Of a DNA stretch of 64,000 bases, positions 24,101 to 33,607 are shown piece after piece. Positions within the stretch are counted from its first letter, which is position 1. Each line of letters begins with the position of its first letter. A model generated the notes under the pieces. It saw only the letters and a program-made list of their open reading frames with translations. It did no database searches and was not told the DNA's origin. Origin of the DNA: Mucidula mucida (Eukaryota > Basidiomycota > Agaricomycetes > Agaricales > Physalacriaceae); NCBI GenBank assembly GCA_015501055.1, contig JADNYV010000024.1, forward strand, positions 1 to 64,000, in the 5' to 3' direction. The translations under genes were made by a program, and so were the position numbers.

Positions 24101-26038
24101 ATGCATCGCAGTAAACAGCTTGCCACGCGCTTGCATTATACACGGAAATTATCCACCGCGTCCCTTGTCTCAAACGACCTCCTTGAACGCTACAATGCTC
24201 TCCGCACGCTTGGAAAGATAGAATGGGACGAAGGACAAGTTCGCGTAATAATGCAGGTGCATATCTTTACCGACATCGTCGTTGTCTTGCTCAAACAGCC
24301 ATTCAGTAGCTCAGGCGGCTCACCAAAGAGCTGCAGCATTATGAGCCAACCCAGATTTCCTACATCCAGCCCGTTACGGACGATGCGCCTCATACAACTG
24401 CTGATCCGTCTTTAAAGTCGTTGATAAAAGCCCAGGATCTTTCGAACGAAATGCTACAACTCAAGTCGCCCAAGGTTAGAACTTGTAGCCCATCTGTCAA
24501 TCTCTCAAGTTGACAATGTATAGGGACTACTCTTAATAGGTCCTCCGGGTTCTGGGAAAACATTCGTTGCAGATACGTGGTTCGCCAGTCTGCCGACACC
24601 CTACAAGATGCGAAAGCACTACAACCAATTTATTTTGGATCTCTATCGCGGCGTATGGGAGGTGACTACAACGCGCATGCGCACTGGAATGATGCCAAAT
24701 TCTTCTTCTCAACCCAAAGGATGGACAAAGTGCATCCGTGAGCAAGTACGCCATTTGCTGAAGACTCCGGATGGCGACGTTGACACCATTTGGGACCGTT
24801 TACGCAAATCGACGCCTCTGTCTCCATCTCTAATGATCGTTCCCATTCCCTACGTTCTTGCCTCTCGCCTTATTCGCTCGTCGTACGTTCTTCTTCTCGA
24901 TGAAGTCCAGCTTCAAGACGTATCCAGTGCCCTCCTCTTGTCGGACGTGCTCGTATGGTACTGGCGCATGGGCGGCGTAGTTGTCGGCACCTCCAACCGC
25001 GTCCCAGAGGATCTCTATGTCAACGGGGTACAAAGAGAGCGATTAGGCGCATTCGGTAGTGCGTTGAGAGTCAGATGCCCCGTCGTCCAAGTTGGCGGAG
25101 ACGACGCCAGAGATTACCGCGTTGTCGCAGATTCAGAGCTGGGGAAGAAGACATGGTTCCTCCATGAAGAGAAGAACGACTTCTGGGATCTAACTCGCAA
25201 GTTACTTGGTGATTCACCATCATCTACTCATCTGTCCGTTTTCGGTCGGAAACTCCATGTCCCTCGAGTCTCTGCGGACAATTCTGTATGCTCATTCACC
25301 TTTGATCAGTTGTGTGACGAGTCGCTCGGCCCAGCAGACTATCTTTCTATCACCTCCGCCTTTCGTACCATCATCATTACCGACATTCCTTCCATTCGCC
25401 TGCCCTCTGGTAAGAACCAAGCCCGGCGGTTCATCAGTCTCGTAGACGCGCTCTATGAAGCACGATGCCGAATAGCGTGCTTAGCAAACTGCACTTTGGA
25501 AGATCTGTTTGTGCAAGACCAGGCAAGGGCGGTGGATGAGACCGACGCGCTCTTCCAAGAGTCGGTCAGCGTGTCTGACGGTGGCGAAGGATATCGGCCG
25601 AATATCATTGCATACTCTGAAAGCGACACCCGGAAACATGACACCCAACGACTGAGAGATGTGCCACTCGAGACACTATCTATATTTTCTGGTGAGTAGA
25701 CGGCATTTGCGCCATCCGTCCACTATTCACGCCATGGCTATATAGGCAAAGATGAACAGTTTGCATTCAAGCGAGCGTATTCGCGGCTGCTTGAGATGAC
25801 TAGTTCCTCGTACGACGCGAAATCGACATGGGTGCCGCTTCCTGTGGATTTGCGAAAATGGGAAAAGGCGCAGCTCGCCTTGGGAGGCGGGACACCTTCG
25901 TTAGGCGATATCCCGTCGACAGCTCAGTTCGCGCCAAAGTTGAGTGAGAATCATGTTTGGGGTGTGAGGGAGGATTGGGGTGGTGGGGGAAGCTGGGGTA
26001 GAGGTGCTAGTGCTTACGAAGGAGGCAGGAAGAAGTAA
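24101..26038 (+). CDS. AFG1: AFG1/LACE1-family mitochondrial AAA-type ATPase
   Basis: The start MHRSKQLATRLHYTRKLSTA is basic and lacks acidic residues, as in a mitochondrial presequence. The ATPase core shows GLLLIGPPGSGKTFVADTW (Walker A), FILDLYRGVWE, SYVLLLDEVQLQDVSSALLL (Walker B region), and GGVVVGTSNRVPEDLYVNG, the AFG1 signature. The first intron must end at the TAG acceptor just after CATTCAG so that LRRLTKELQHYEPTQISYIQ stays in frame. The last exon follows an intron at 25694-25745 and ends GGRKK. AFG1 proteins act in the inner membrane in quality control of respiratory complexes. The reading is intact. Confidence 0.92.
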
Positions 26039-26145
26039 GCACGGGTTCAATGTACAGTTTTTAGATTTTTAGAAGCCGCGGCCGCGGCATAGTCGCAATG
26101 CCGTGAACGAGTTTTCTCTCATGGTTTCGTACTTATCTGCTCGCC

Positions 26146-27182
26146 ATGTTCTCGTTGCCGCTCAATGATGGAAACACCATCCCTTGGGTCGCGTTTGGCA
26201 CTGGGAGCGCCCTTTTCCACCAAGATGCATCTAGCGCTATAGTACTCGCTATTGAGAATGGCTTAACGCATCTTGATGGTGCTCAGATGTACCAGAACGA
26301 GGAGACGCTCGGTGCGGGGATGAAAGGCACGTCTTTAATCCAATCTGTACATTCGCTTCACTTGTAATAATAAGTACCCCAACAGCTTCCGGCAAACCGC
26401 GTTCCGATCTCTATCTCACCACCAAATTCCACCATCTCGAGCCCGGTCAGAGCATCCGAGACATTCTCGTAGATGCGCTGAAAAAGTATGACACGGACTA
26501 TGTGGATCTCTTCCTCAACCACGACCCCACGCCGGCGCGGGGCGAGCTCAAGGCGTACTGGACGCAGATGGAGGCTATCAAGCGCGAGGGGCTCGCCCGG
26601 AGCATCGGCGTGTCCAACTTTCGCGTCCAGGATTTGGAGGATATCCTGGAGACGGCGACTATCGTGCCTGCTGTGAACCAGGTGCGTTCCAATTTCGGGC
26701 GATGATTATGAAAGTTTACGAATGAAGATCGAGCTCCATCCGTACGTTTACGCGGCTGCAAAGCCCATATACGATTTCTGCACGGCAAAGGGGATTCGGG
26801 TGGCGTCGTACGGGACGCTCGCGCCCGTCTTGCGTGTCCCGGACGGTCCTGTCGCTGATGTCCTCACGACGATCGCGGCTCGATTGGAGAAGGAGGCAGG
26901 AAAGGATGTTTCTACAGGGCAAGTGCTCATCAAGTGGCTTCTACAAAAGGACGTCCTGTTCGTTACGTGAGTCCGAGTCCGGGTCAACGTTTTTAAGACC
27001 TTGCATTGACCGTTATGTCCTGAAGAACGACGTCGAAGCCTGAGAGAGTTGCAGAGATTCTTTCCACGCCGCAGTTGCCTGACCTTGGTATGGAGGAGGT
27101 TCAGGCTCTTGAGACGGAGGGAGCGAAATTGCACAAGAGGATCTATATGGGTCATATATTTGGAGAGAAGACGCTCTACTGA
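26146..27182 (+). CDS. Aldo-keto reductase (2,5-didehydrogluconate reductase-like subgroup)
   Basis: MFSLPLNDGNTIPWVAFGTG starts the barrel. HLDGAQMYQNEE holds the catalytic Asp and Tyr, DLYLTTKFHH the Lys, and YVDLFLNHDP the His. IGVSNFRVQDLEDIL and IELHPYVYAAAKPIYDFC follow, and STPQLPDLGMEEVQ closes the domain. It would reduce aldehydes or ketones with NADPH; substrate not known. The first intron (26327-26385) begins GC, with MK joining ASGKPRSDLYL. No frame break is seen. It ends at GHIFGEKTLY. Confidence 0.88.
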
Positions 27183-27539
27183 CCTGAAGGTGTATAGTAG
27201 GATAATCTGTAAGTTGTAAAATAATGTGAGCCCTTTTTTTGAAACATGGTATGAGATGAGGTGAAGGGACGGTCTTGGGTCTTGTCGAAGACTTGATGCC
27301 CAGTCCCCCTTGATGATCAACACGGCCAGAGACAACTTGAAAGGCGCTTTCCCCATCTGAAAAGGATGTAGAGTGAATGGCAGTGAGAAGCAAGACAGGA
27401 TTTTGGACGAACCTGTCCGATACACGTGGCTTGTCTTAATATTACGCCACGCTCTATCTTCCTCGCGACAAAGTCGTCTTCTCTTGTGTTTGATATAACT
27501 TTTTTGATGCTTTCTTGACAATCTTGAGCGAATAACAGC
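27183..27539. other. Intergenic region
   Basis: Lies between the aldo-keto reductase 3' end and the truncated monooxygenase copy. No coding support. Confidence 0.4.
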
Positions 27540-27930
27540 TCGCTGGTAGTACTTTCGCCATTGGGGAGGTACGTCTTGCATATGACTTGTCCTGCACCTA
27601 CTTCCAGTACCGTGGGAAGAAAACCAAGGAGGTGGTATAGTTCAAGTGAGCGAGGCTACGTGACAGGCAGTAAATTAGCAACCCTCATAGCAAGCTTGCG
27701 AAAAAAAAGGAAAGACACCATGATGCCGGATCCTTTGTACCCAACACGATAGGTGGAATCCTTGTCAATCAGGCGAACCGGTACACCTTGCTTAAGGAGA
27801 GAAATCGCCAACACAAGCCCTGTTGGGCCTGCGCCAGCCTAAATAGGCACGTTGACAATGAGCGGTTGAATGAATGAAGACCAGGTAAACATACGATAAG
27901 GATGGGATTCGAGTCTGGTGCACAAGACAT
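27540..27930 (-). pseudogene. Truncated copy of the neighbouring FAD monooxygenase
   Basis: The reading starts MSCAPDSNPILI and, after an intron at about 27840-27893, continues AGAGPTGLVLAISLLKQGVP, VRLIDKDSTYRVGYKGSG, and after another intron PRSLELYHLLGFLP and KTYLPNGE. This matches the first exons of the gene ending at 30467 almost residue for residue, including intron positions. After KTYLPNGE the similarity fades: a short FAQD that resembles the parent's FAQDRHEATL suggests an internal deletion, and nothing of the later domains follows. It is the remnant of a tandem duplication. Confidence 0.8.
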
Positions 27931-28446
27931 TGCAGAAACCGAGAGCTGGAGGATTTACGTTTTTTGACAGATGTAAACTATTTATATCAAGATATCAGGA
28001 GAGACGTTCTTAAAATTAAATTCGTTTACCATCCCGGCAAGAAATATCATTCTCGCGAGAGACGGCCAACGTTCAAACGACGTGGAAGTTGGAAAGGCAT
28101 AATGATTGGATGCGAGGACAACTCGCGATCATTTGCTGAGTCAGCTCGCCGGTCTTGTCTCCCGCCTCCATGGCGCGCTGTGAGGACGACGCGCCCCTTG
28201 ATCACTCAATAACCGATTTAGCGCGTGATTTAGAGCGACTTGCACTGTCAAAGAATATGTGCTGCTCAAAAGTACATCAACTCCAACTACGTTTGCGACA
28301 AAGCCTTGAAATCTTGAACCTTCGAGAGATCGTGTCACCTCCAATCCATTATAACAAACCTCTTTGAAGAAAGTTCTCTAAAAATTCAACGGTGATTATT
28401 TCTAGTCATACATTTGAGCGTGATCTAAACATAATACTGCCCACAT
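27931..28446. other. Intergenic region
   Basis: Lies between the truncated copy and the 3' end of the intact monooxygenase gene. It is AT-rich near 27950-28030. No gene supported. Confidence 0.4.
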
Positions 28447-30467
28447 TTAGACTAACAACTCCTTGAAATACTTGAGCAAGCCCTCTTCGCTCTTGGTCAA
28501 AGCTCCAATAACCCCATCTGGGCGCACAACAACAAACTGAACACCTCGTGCGACAACATCGTAGTGCTTGTAAGCATATCCAAGCGAATCGATGTAGACA
28601 TCGCCGCTCGCAGAGGATCCTTGTGGAACCATGTTGAGCACCTTGATGAGATCCTTGGGGTAGCTATCGAGACAAGCCGCTGCAGCCGCTCCTCCAAAGA
28701 CGAGAACAGTATGGAAAGTAGACCCGAACAATTTGAACAAGCTAGTCTCCGAGTCGCCGTTCCGCAAACCAGGCGCATCGGGCGCCCTATCTCCCGCCAG
28801 AAGTGCGTCGTCGTCTCCAGAACGATACGGATCCACTGATACATTCTCAACCGCAAAGTCGTCGACGACGATCGCACTGCCGCGGTAGTTGACGCCGAAT
28901 TGGCGAAGCTCAAAGCCTCGTTCTACGCCACGAATAGTGCCGGGTTTGAACGTCGACAATCCGTACGCGGTCTTGGTGAGCTCTGTGGTTTTGTCGAGCA
29001 TAGCTGCTACGACGGGGGCGCGCTCGAGGGAGTACGAGTCGAGGAGGCGGGGAGGAGCGAAGCCCTTGTGAACTAGGCCGAGTTTCCATCCAAGATTAAA
29101 CTGAAAGGAATATCTGGTAAACATTCTGGCTATGGGGAATTGATGAGGAACTTACCGCGTCCTGAATGCCAGTGTTAAGTCCCTGGCCGCCCATAGGACT
29201 GTGAATATGACAAGCGTCTAAATCGATGTCGTCAGTCCCTTATTCTACATCGCAAAGGTATGGACCTACCTCCAACAACAAACACTCTTCCTTCGCTGAA
29301 CTTGTCGGCCATACGGACAGTAGGGCTATGGAATGAAGTGAGTTAGACGTCTACATGATTTCTGGAGAACATACGTGAAGACGGAAAGCCATATCAGCTC
29401 CCCGAACTCGATATCAGTGCGCCCGGATATCTTCTGGAAAGTTTTGATGAAGCCTTCGCGACTACCACCTGTCACGGCAGTGTCCACCTCTTTTCCCCCG
29501 CACACAAAGTTGAAACGCCCATCATTAGTCTCGAATGCACGCATTGTTACCCTAAGGACGGGATCAGTAATGTCGATCTTAATTCAAGTACAACAACGCA
29601 CATTCCGCTTCTTCTATCACCCCAAGTGTGCCAATACTGAAGGAGATGAGGGTACGGCGAACAAGTCTAGAATGAACACATACGGTATAATCAAGTCCCT
29701 TAGCCCAAATGTCACCCACGACAACGGTTGTATCAAACTCTTCTCCACCCAGAAAAGAGAGTCCCAACTGCTTCCTGACGATGCTGTGGGCGCCGTCTGC
29801 TCCTACGAGGTATGGCGTGTCGAAAACCTCTTCAACTCCTTCGCCGTCGGGAGCTTTCTTGACGAGACGCGCCTTGACGCCACGGTCATACTGCTCGAAT
29901 GAAACTAACTCGGTGTTGAGTTCGACGCTGAGTCCGAAGGTCTTCTCCAGGTGCTCGCGAAGAGTGGCTTCGTGTCGGTCTTGCGCGAACATGACGGGAT
30001 TGATCTACATCGAAGAACCGTAAGTTGACCAACGCGACAATACGAAGACACGAACAAATGGACGATCGGGTGTGTTATCCATGAATTCGGTCATATCGTT
30101 GACAGCAAACTCTCCATTGGAAAGGTACGTCTTGCGCGGTCTTTGACCACCACTGAGAGCTTGTACCTTGGGAAGAAGGCCGAGAAGGTTGTACAGTTCA
30201 AGTGAACGAGGCTATATACAAGCACATTTAGTAGGTTCATAAGTTTGTCAGAGAAAACGTACCATGATGCCAGAGCCTTTGAATCCGACGCGATAGTTGG
30301 ACTCTTTATCGATCAAGCGTACTGGTACACCCTGCTTGAGGAGAGAAATCGCCAAGACCAGACCCGTTGGGCCTGCGCCACTCTACAGGTTTAGATGAGA
30401 AGGTATTTGGATGAATGCTTCGGAGACATACAATGAGAATAGGATTCAATTTGGTTTGAGAGGACAT
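28447..30467 (-). CDS. FAD-dependent aromatic monooxygenase (phenol hydroxylase/MhpA-like)
   Basis: MSSQTKLNPILI joins, across an intron, to a GAGPTGLVLAISLLKQG stretch, the dinucleotide-binding motif. PRSLELYNLLGLLPK, INPVMFAQDRHEATLREHL, and a YLVGADGAHSIVRKQLG stretch (the DG motif) follow. Then come DAFNLGWKLGLVHKG, with the second FAD GD-type region, and SYSLERAPVVAAMLDKT. The last exon holds a thioredoxin-like C-terminal domain with FGSTFHTVLVFGG and ending KYFKELLV. This order is that of flavoprotein hydroxylases acting on phenolic compounds with NAD(P)H and oxygen, useful in lignin-derived aromatic breakdown or secondary metabolism. The substrate cannot be told. The gene is preceded by a truncated paralogue at 27540-27930. 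Confidence 0.85.
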
Positions 30468-31048
30468 CAGAGAGTTAGCAGTTGCAGAGGACGAAGTTTA
30501 ATGCTCGAAACATGTTCTGTGCCGCGCTTTTAAATGAGGAGCTGTAGGAAGTGCTTAAAATAGGTTCGGAGATGCTTCAATTACAAGAACGAGATGACTT
30601 ACCGAACCCGGTGAGCTTTTGATCGTTGTCGCCTGTCTGCGCAGCGCTAGTGTGCCGAGAGTTTACGAATGTTCGAACGACCTGGAACTTGGGTGTTGAG
30701 TTTGAAACAAGAGTGCGGCGCAGCCCGACCTTCGGCAATGCGGCAATGGATTCGCGTCGAACGCTTCCGAGATGCTTTCTGTGATGCAAAAACGTCAACA
30801 TGCTGAGATGAGCCCCTTTTCTTTGAGCTTTGCCTATGAAGGCGCATCGTTGGGAGCCTTCAATCTGCACTCCCCACGCGCCTCTGCCCAAAATGGCAGG
30901 AGCGACAGATCCGAGTGAACCAAAGGGGGCCAACAGCATAGTCGATTTCTCGGAACAAGCTTACAATCCTGCCTCCGGCAGTCATTCCAGCTTGTTGGGG
31001 CGCGCCCCAAACCCGCTTTTTTTCGTCAAACAGTGAATAAGATATTTT
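30468..31048. other. Intergenic region at the helicase 3' side, with hairpins
   Basis: No supported gene. It contains two hairpin-forming sequences (30969-30981 and 30995-31010) close to the 3' end of the Helitron-type helicase and may hold the element's terminus. Confidence 0.4.
30969..31010. repeat. Pair of hairpins; candidate Helitron 3' end
   Basis: TTGGGGCGCGCCCCAA at 30995-31010 is a perfect 16-base palindrome. CTGCCTCCGGCAG at 30969-30981 is a 5-base stem with a 3-base loop. Helitrons end in a hairpin followed by CTRR; read on the minus strand, CTGG lies 4 bases after the palindrome. The following base is A, not the T expected of a canonical insertion, so the exact end is not settled. 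Confidence 0.3.
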
Positions 31049-31553
31049 TTATACTAAGCCTCGTAATACTTCTGGATACACAATATTATTAGTTCTAAGA
31101 TTATCAGCTTCCTGATTCTTGGGGAAGAGAACTTTGATACAACCTGCTGATGTGCATCGACTCAATGCTACATACAACTGTCCATGAGAGAACACCGGAG
31201 TCCGCAGATCCAACCCAATATGTTGAACTGATTGTCCTTGCGACTTGTTGATCGTCATAGCAAATGCCAATCGAACTGGAAACTGGCGACGCATGAAAGG
31301 AATAGGACATTCAACCTCCTTGGGAATGTTATTGATGCGTGGAATGAGAACAATATTGCCGTTGTGCTTGCCACCCATGATCTGGCACTTGAGAACACGA
31401 TGTCCCATATCCAAAAGACGCATGCGGGTTCCGTTGCAGAGTCCATCCGCTGGTGCCAAATTCACCAACAACATTAATGGAGCACCCTTCTTCAGCACTA
31501 ACTCGGAATCTGGAATAGCGGCAGTAGTAAAGCTGGCCAGTACTTCGGGAGGG
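31049..31553 (-). pseudogene. Helitron-type PIF1 helicase, C-terminal part
   Basis: The reading contains [34 protein letters not shown], then [20 protein letters not shown] and [19 protein letters not shown], the last motifs (V and VI) of PIF1-like helicases found in Helitron transposons. It ends YPEVLRGLV. The N-terminal part lies at 38077-39305; the retroelement at 31554-38071 sits between them. Joined at the shared GAGGG duplication, the two parts read continuously through [13 protein letters not shown]. This part has no internal stop. Confidence 0.9.
31549..31553. repeat. 5-bp target-site duplication (left copy, GAGGG)
   Basis: GAGGG lies directly before the TGTTATG start of the left LTR and again at 38072-38076 directly after the right LTR. 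Confidence 0.9.
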
Positions 31554-32082
31554 TGTTATGAATCGCCATATTTTCACATTTTCACATCTTATCATATCTT
31601 ATCGGGAGCCTTGTCTTATCAACCAACGGACCGTTTCATCATCTGTTTCGTCACCGATCATACCCCTTTTCATTACCGAAGCCGTACTCATGTCGGACAC
31701 ACGCCCAACACATGGATGACATCATACATGCCGATACCTCATGGACTCCCTATTGTATACACACCACCGACACTCGTAGCACACATGGTCGTTTCAGTAT
31801 TATTACTTACATGCAGTCACCACTCGTATTTAATGGTTTCACGGACTAGTAGCATACCACACTGGGTCAAGGGCGTGGAGCATCCCTAGTGGAAACACGT
31901 ATGGACAAGGAGCTTCAAACACAGACTTACTAGTATATAAGCAGTAGTGTAGTATCATTGTACTTTAGTTCCGATCTCGTTTATACACCTGGCCTAGCCT
32001 AGTCTTACGAACGCGGACGCTTTCTTCCTTAGTTCTTGCTGTGGTACCTGGTTGAGTCTTGTGGCTTAGTCAGTCGCTAACA
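31554..32082 (+). repeat. 5' LTR
   Basis: Begins TGTTATGAATCG and ends GTCGCTAACA. It is the same length as the 3' LTR and differs from it at three sites (near 31833, 31887 and 32012). It carries a TATA box at 31934-31940. Confidence 0.95.
31934..31977 (+). promoter_or_regulatory. LTR promoter: TATA box and predicted RNA 5' end
   Basis: TATATAA at 31934-31940 lies 33 bases (first T to first base) before AGTTCCGATCT at 31967-31977. That 11-mer is the reverse complement of the sequence just inside the LTR (32085-32095). In Tf1-type elements the RNA begins with exactly such an 11-mer, so the start site is predicted at 31967. Confidence 0.65.
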
Positions 32083-32084
32083 GA

Positions 32085-32095
32085 AGATCGGAACT
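32085..32095 (+). other. Primer-binding site of the self-priming type
   Basis: AGATCGGAACT begins two bases after the 5' LTR. It does not resemble a tRNA 3' end but is perfectly complementary to the predicted first 11 bases of the element's own RNA (31967-31977). Self-priming by the RNA 5' end is known for Tf1 and other sushi-group chromoviruses. Confidence 0.75.
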
Positions 32096-32679
32096 ACTTT
32101 CTACCACCTACCACACATCCCTGATCGTCGATCAGCACTTTGCTGTTTGATCATCGTACATTCCCCATTCCCTTTCCTGTTTACAGATCGACGGATTCCT
32201 AATTCCAGCGCACGTTCGCATACGTGTGTATTGGTCCCAGTAGCGCCGGCTAACAGTTAGAGATAACTGCCTCGGGTGCTGGAAGTAGCCGCTCTCACGA
32301 GAACGAACTTTTGGCAGTTGCACTTCAGTGGGCGCTGTTTACGGGTCAATCCCCGTTCCCAGGAAAACTTCGGCTTACCTCACACCAGAGGGACGTCGGC
32401 TGGGCAATTGCGAACTTGTGACGAGCTCTTGGGCTCCGTAGATACGTAGTCAGTAGTCGGTAAAATAGCGTAGACAGTTACGATACTTACCTACCTTACT
32501 TACCTTACGATACACACCATCATTCCCCACCCTACCAAGTCCTGGATTCTATCTCAGATCTAGGCGACTCCTCCTTATTCATCCAAACCTCTATTCCCTC
32601 ACCCGTTTCATCAAAATCCGCATCTCCTATATCCCCACTTTCACCCTTTCACTCTCCGATCCTATCACCCCGACTCATC

Positions 32680-33607
32680 ATGTCCAACGAAGCACCCGAA
32701 ACCGCTCCTCACACACCCGCTCATCACGCCGATGTCGAAATCAAAGGCCGATCCCTTGTCAACAAGCCTTACGACTATGACGGGGACAAGTCCAAGTACA
32801 AGAGCTGGTGGCGATCGATGTTCACATACATCCGGGACAAGAAGAACAACCTCACGTCCGACTCCGAAAGGATCGATGTTGTTCTCTCTTACATCCGAGG
32901 AGATCACGTAGATGCATGGGTCCAGAACTACTCGGACCAGAACTTCGATGAGGAAGAAGAGGAATGGACAGTCTCTTGGACGGAGTTCAAGGAAGACTTG
33001 AAGGAGCGATTTGTGGATTCCAACCTCGCGCGAGACGCGCAAGACCAGATCGAGCGGTTGCGCCAGGGGCAAGACACCGCTCAAGATTCTTCCAGAAGTT
33101 CGAGGTCCTGCTCACTCAGGCAGGATACTCAAAGGATGACGCATTCGTCGTACGACTTCTCGAGACCAATGTCAACGAGAAGATCATCGACCAGATTTAT
33201 GGCAGCCGAGACGGGTTGCCAGAGAAGTACAAGGATTGGAAGGCACAGATCCTTCAGATCGATCAGCTATGGAGAAGGCGGGCGGCGAGCAAGAGGTCCG
33301 GCATGCAGTCCCGGCCTCAAGCTCCGCAGGTGGCTACATCGAGAGCTAATCCTACAAACCCACCTCCAACGCCGATCACACGACGAGATGCTACCGGTGT
33401 TACCTATGGAGGAGCCGGCAGGCCGATGGACATCGACAACGCACGTGAAGAGGACTTTGCTTCAGCTGTGGCGAACACGGCCACGTCAGCAGGTTCTGTC
33501 CGAAGAAGGGTCGACCCCAGACGATTCGGGGTTTATGGACCGAGATGAATGACGAGGAGAAGAAGAAGCTGGCCGAAGAGTTGGGTTTTGCGAAGCTCCC
33601 GCAGTAG
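32680..33607 (+). CDS. Retroelement gag with zinc knuckle, frame broken
   Basis: MSNEAPETAPHTPAHHADVE starts the capsid region. KYKSWWRSMFTYIRDKKNN and WTEFKEDLKERFVDSN are typical Ty3/Gypsy Gag stretches. Near 33086-33089 one base seems missing before FFQKFEVLLTQAGYSKDDAF. Near 33454-33458 another is missing before CFSCGEHGHVSRFC, a CX2CX4HX4C zinc knuckle that binds the RNA. The frame ends with a TAG at 33605-33607. The frame used by pol is open from 33553, so gag and pol overlap by 55 bases. Confidence 0.85.

Noticed and set aside
26748..27581. Minus-strand open frame of 277 codons
   Set aside because: Antisense to the aldo-keto reductase exons and intergenic DNA; composition has no protein-like pattern.
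30577..30939. Minus-strand frame of 120 codons near the helicase 3' end
   Set aside because: No motif, no exon partners, and composition looks random.
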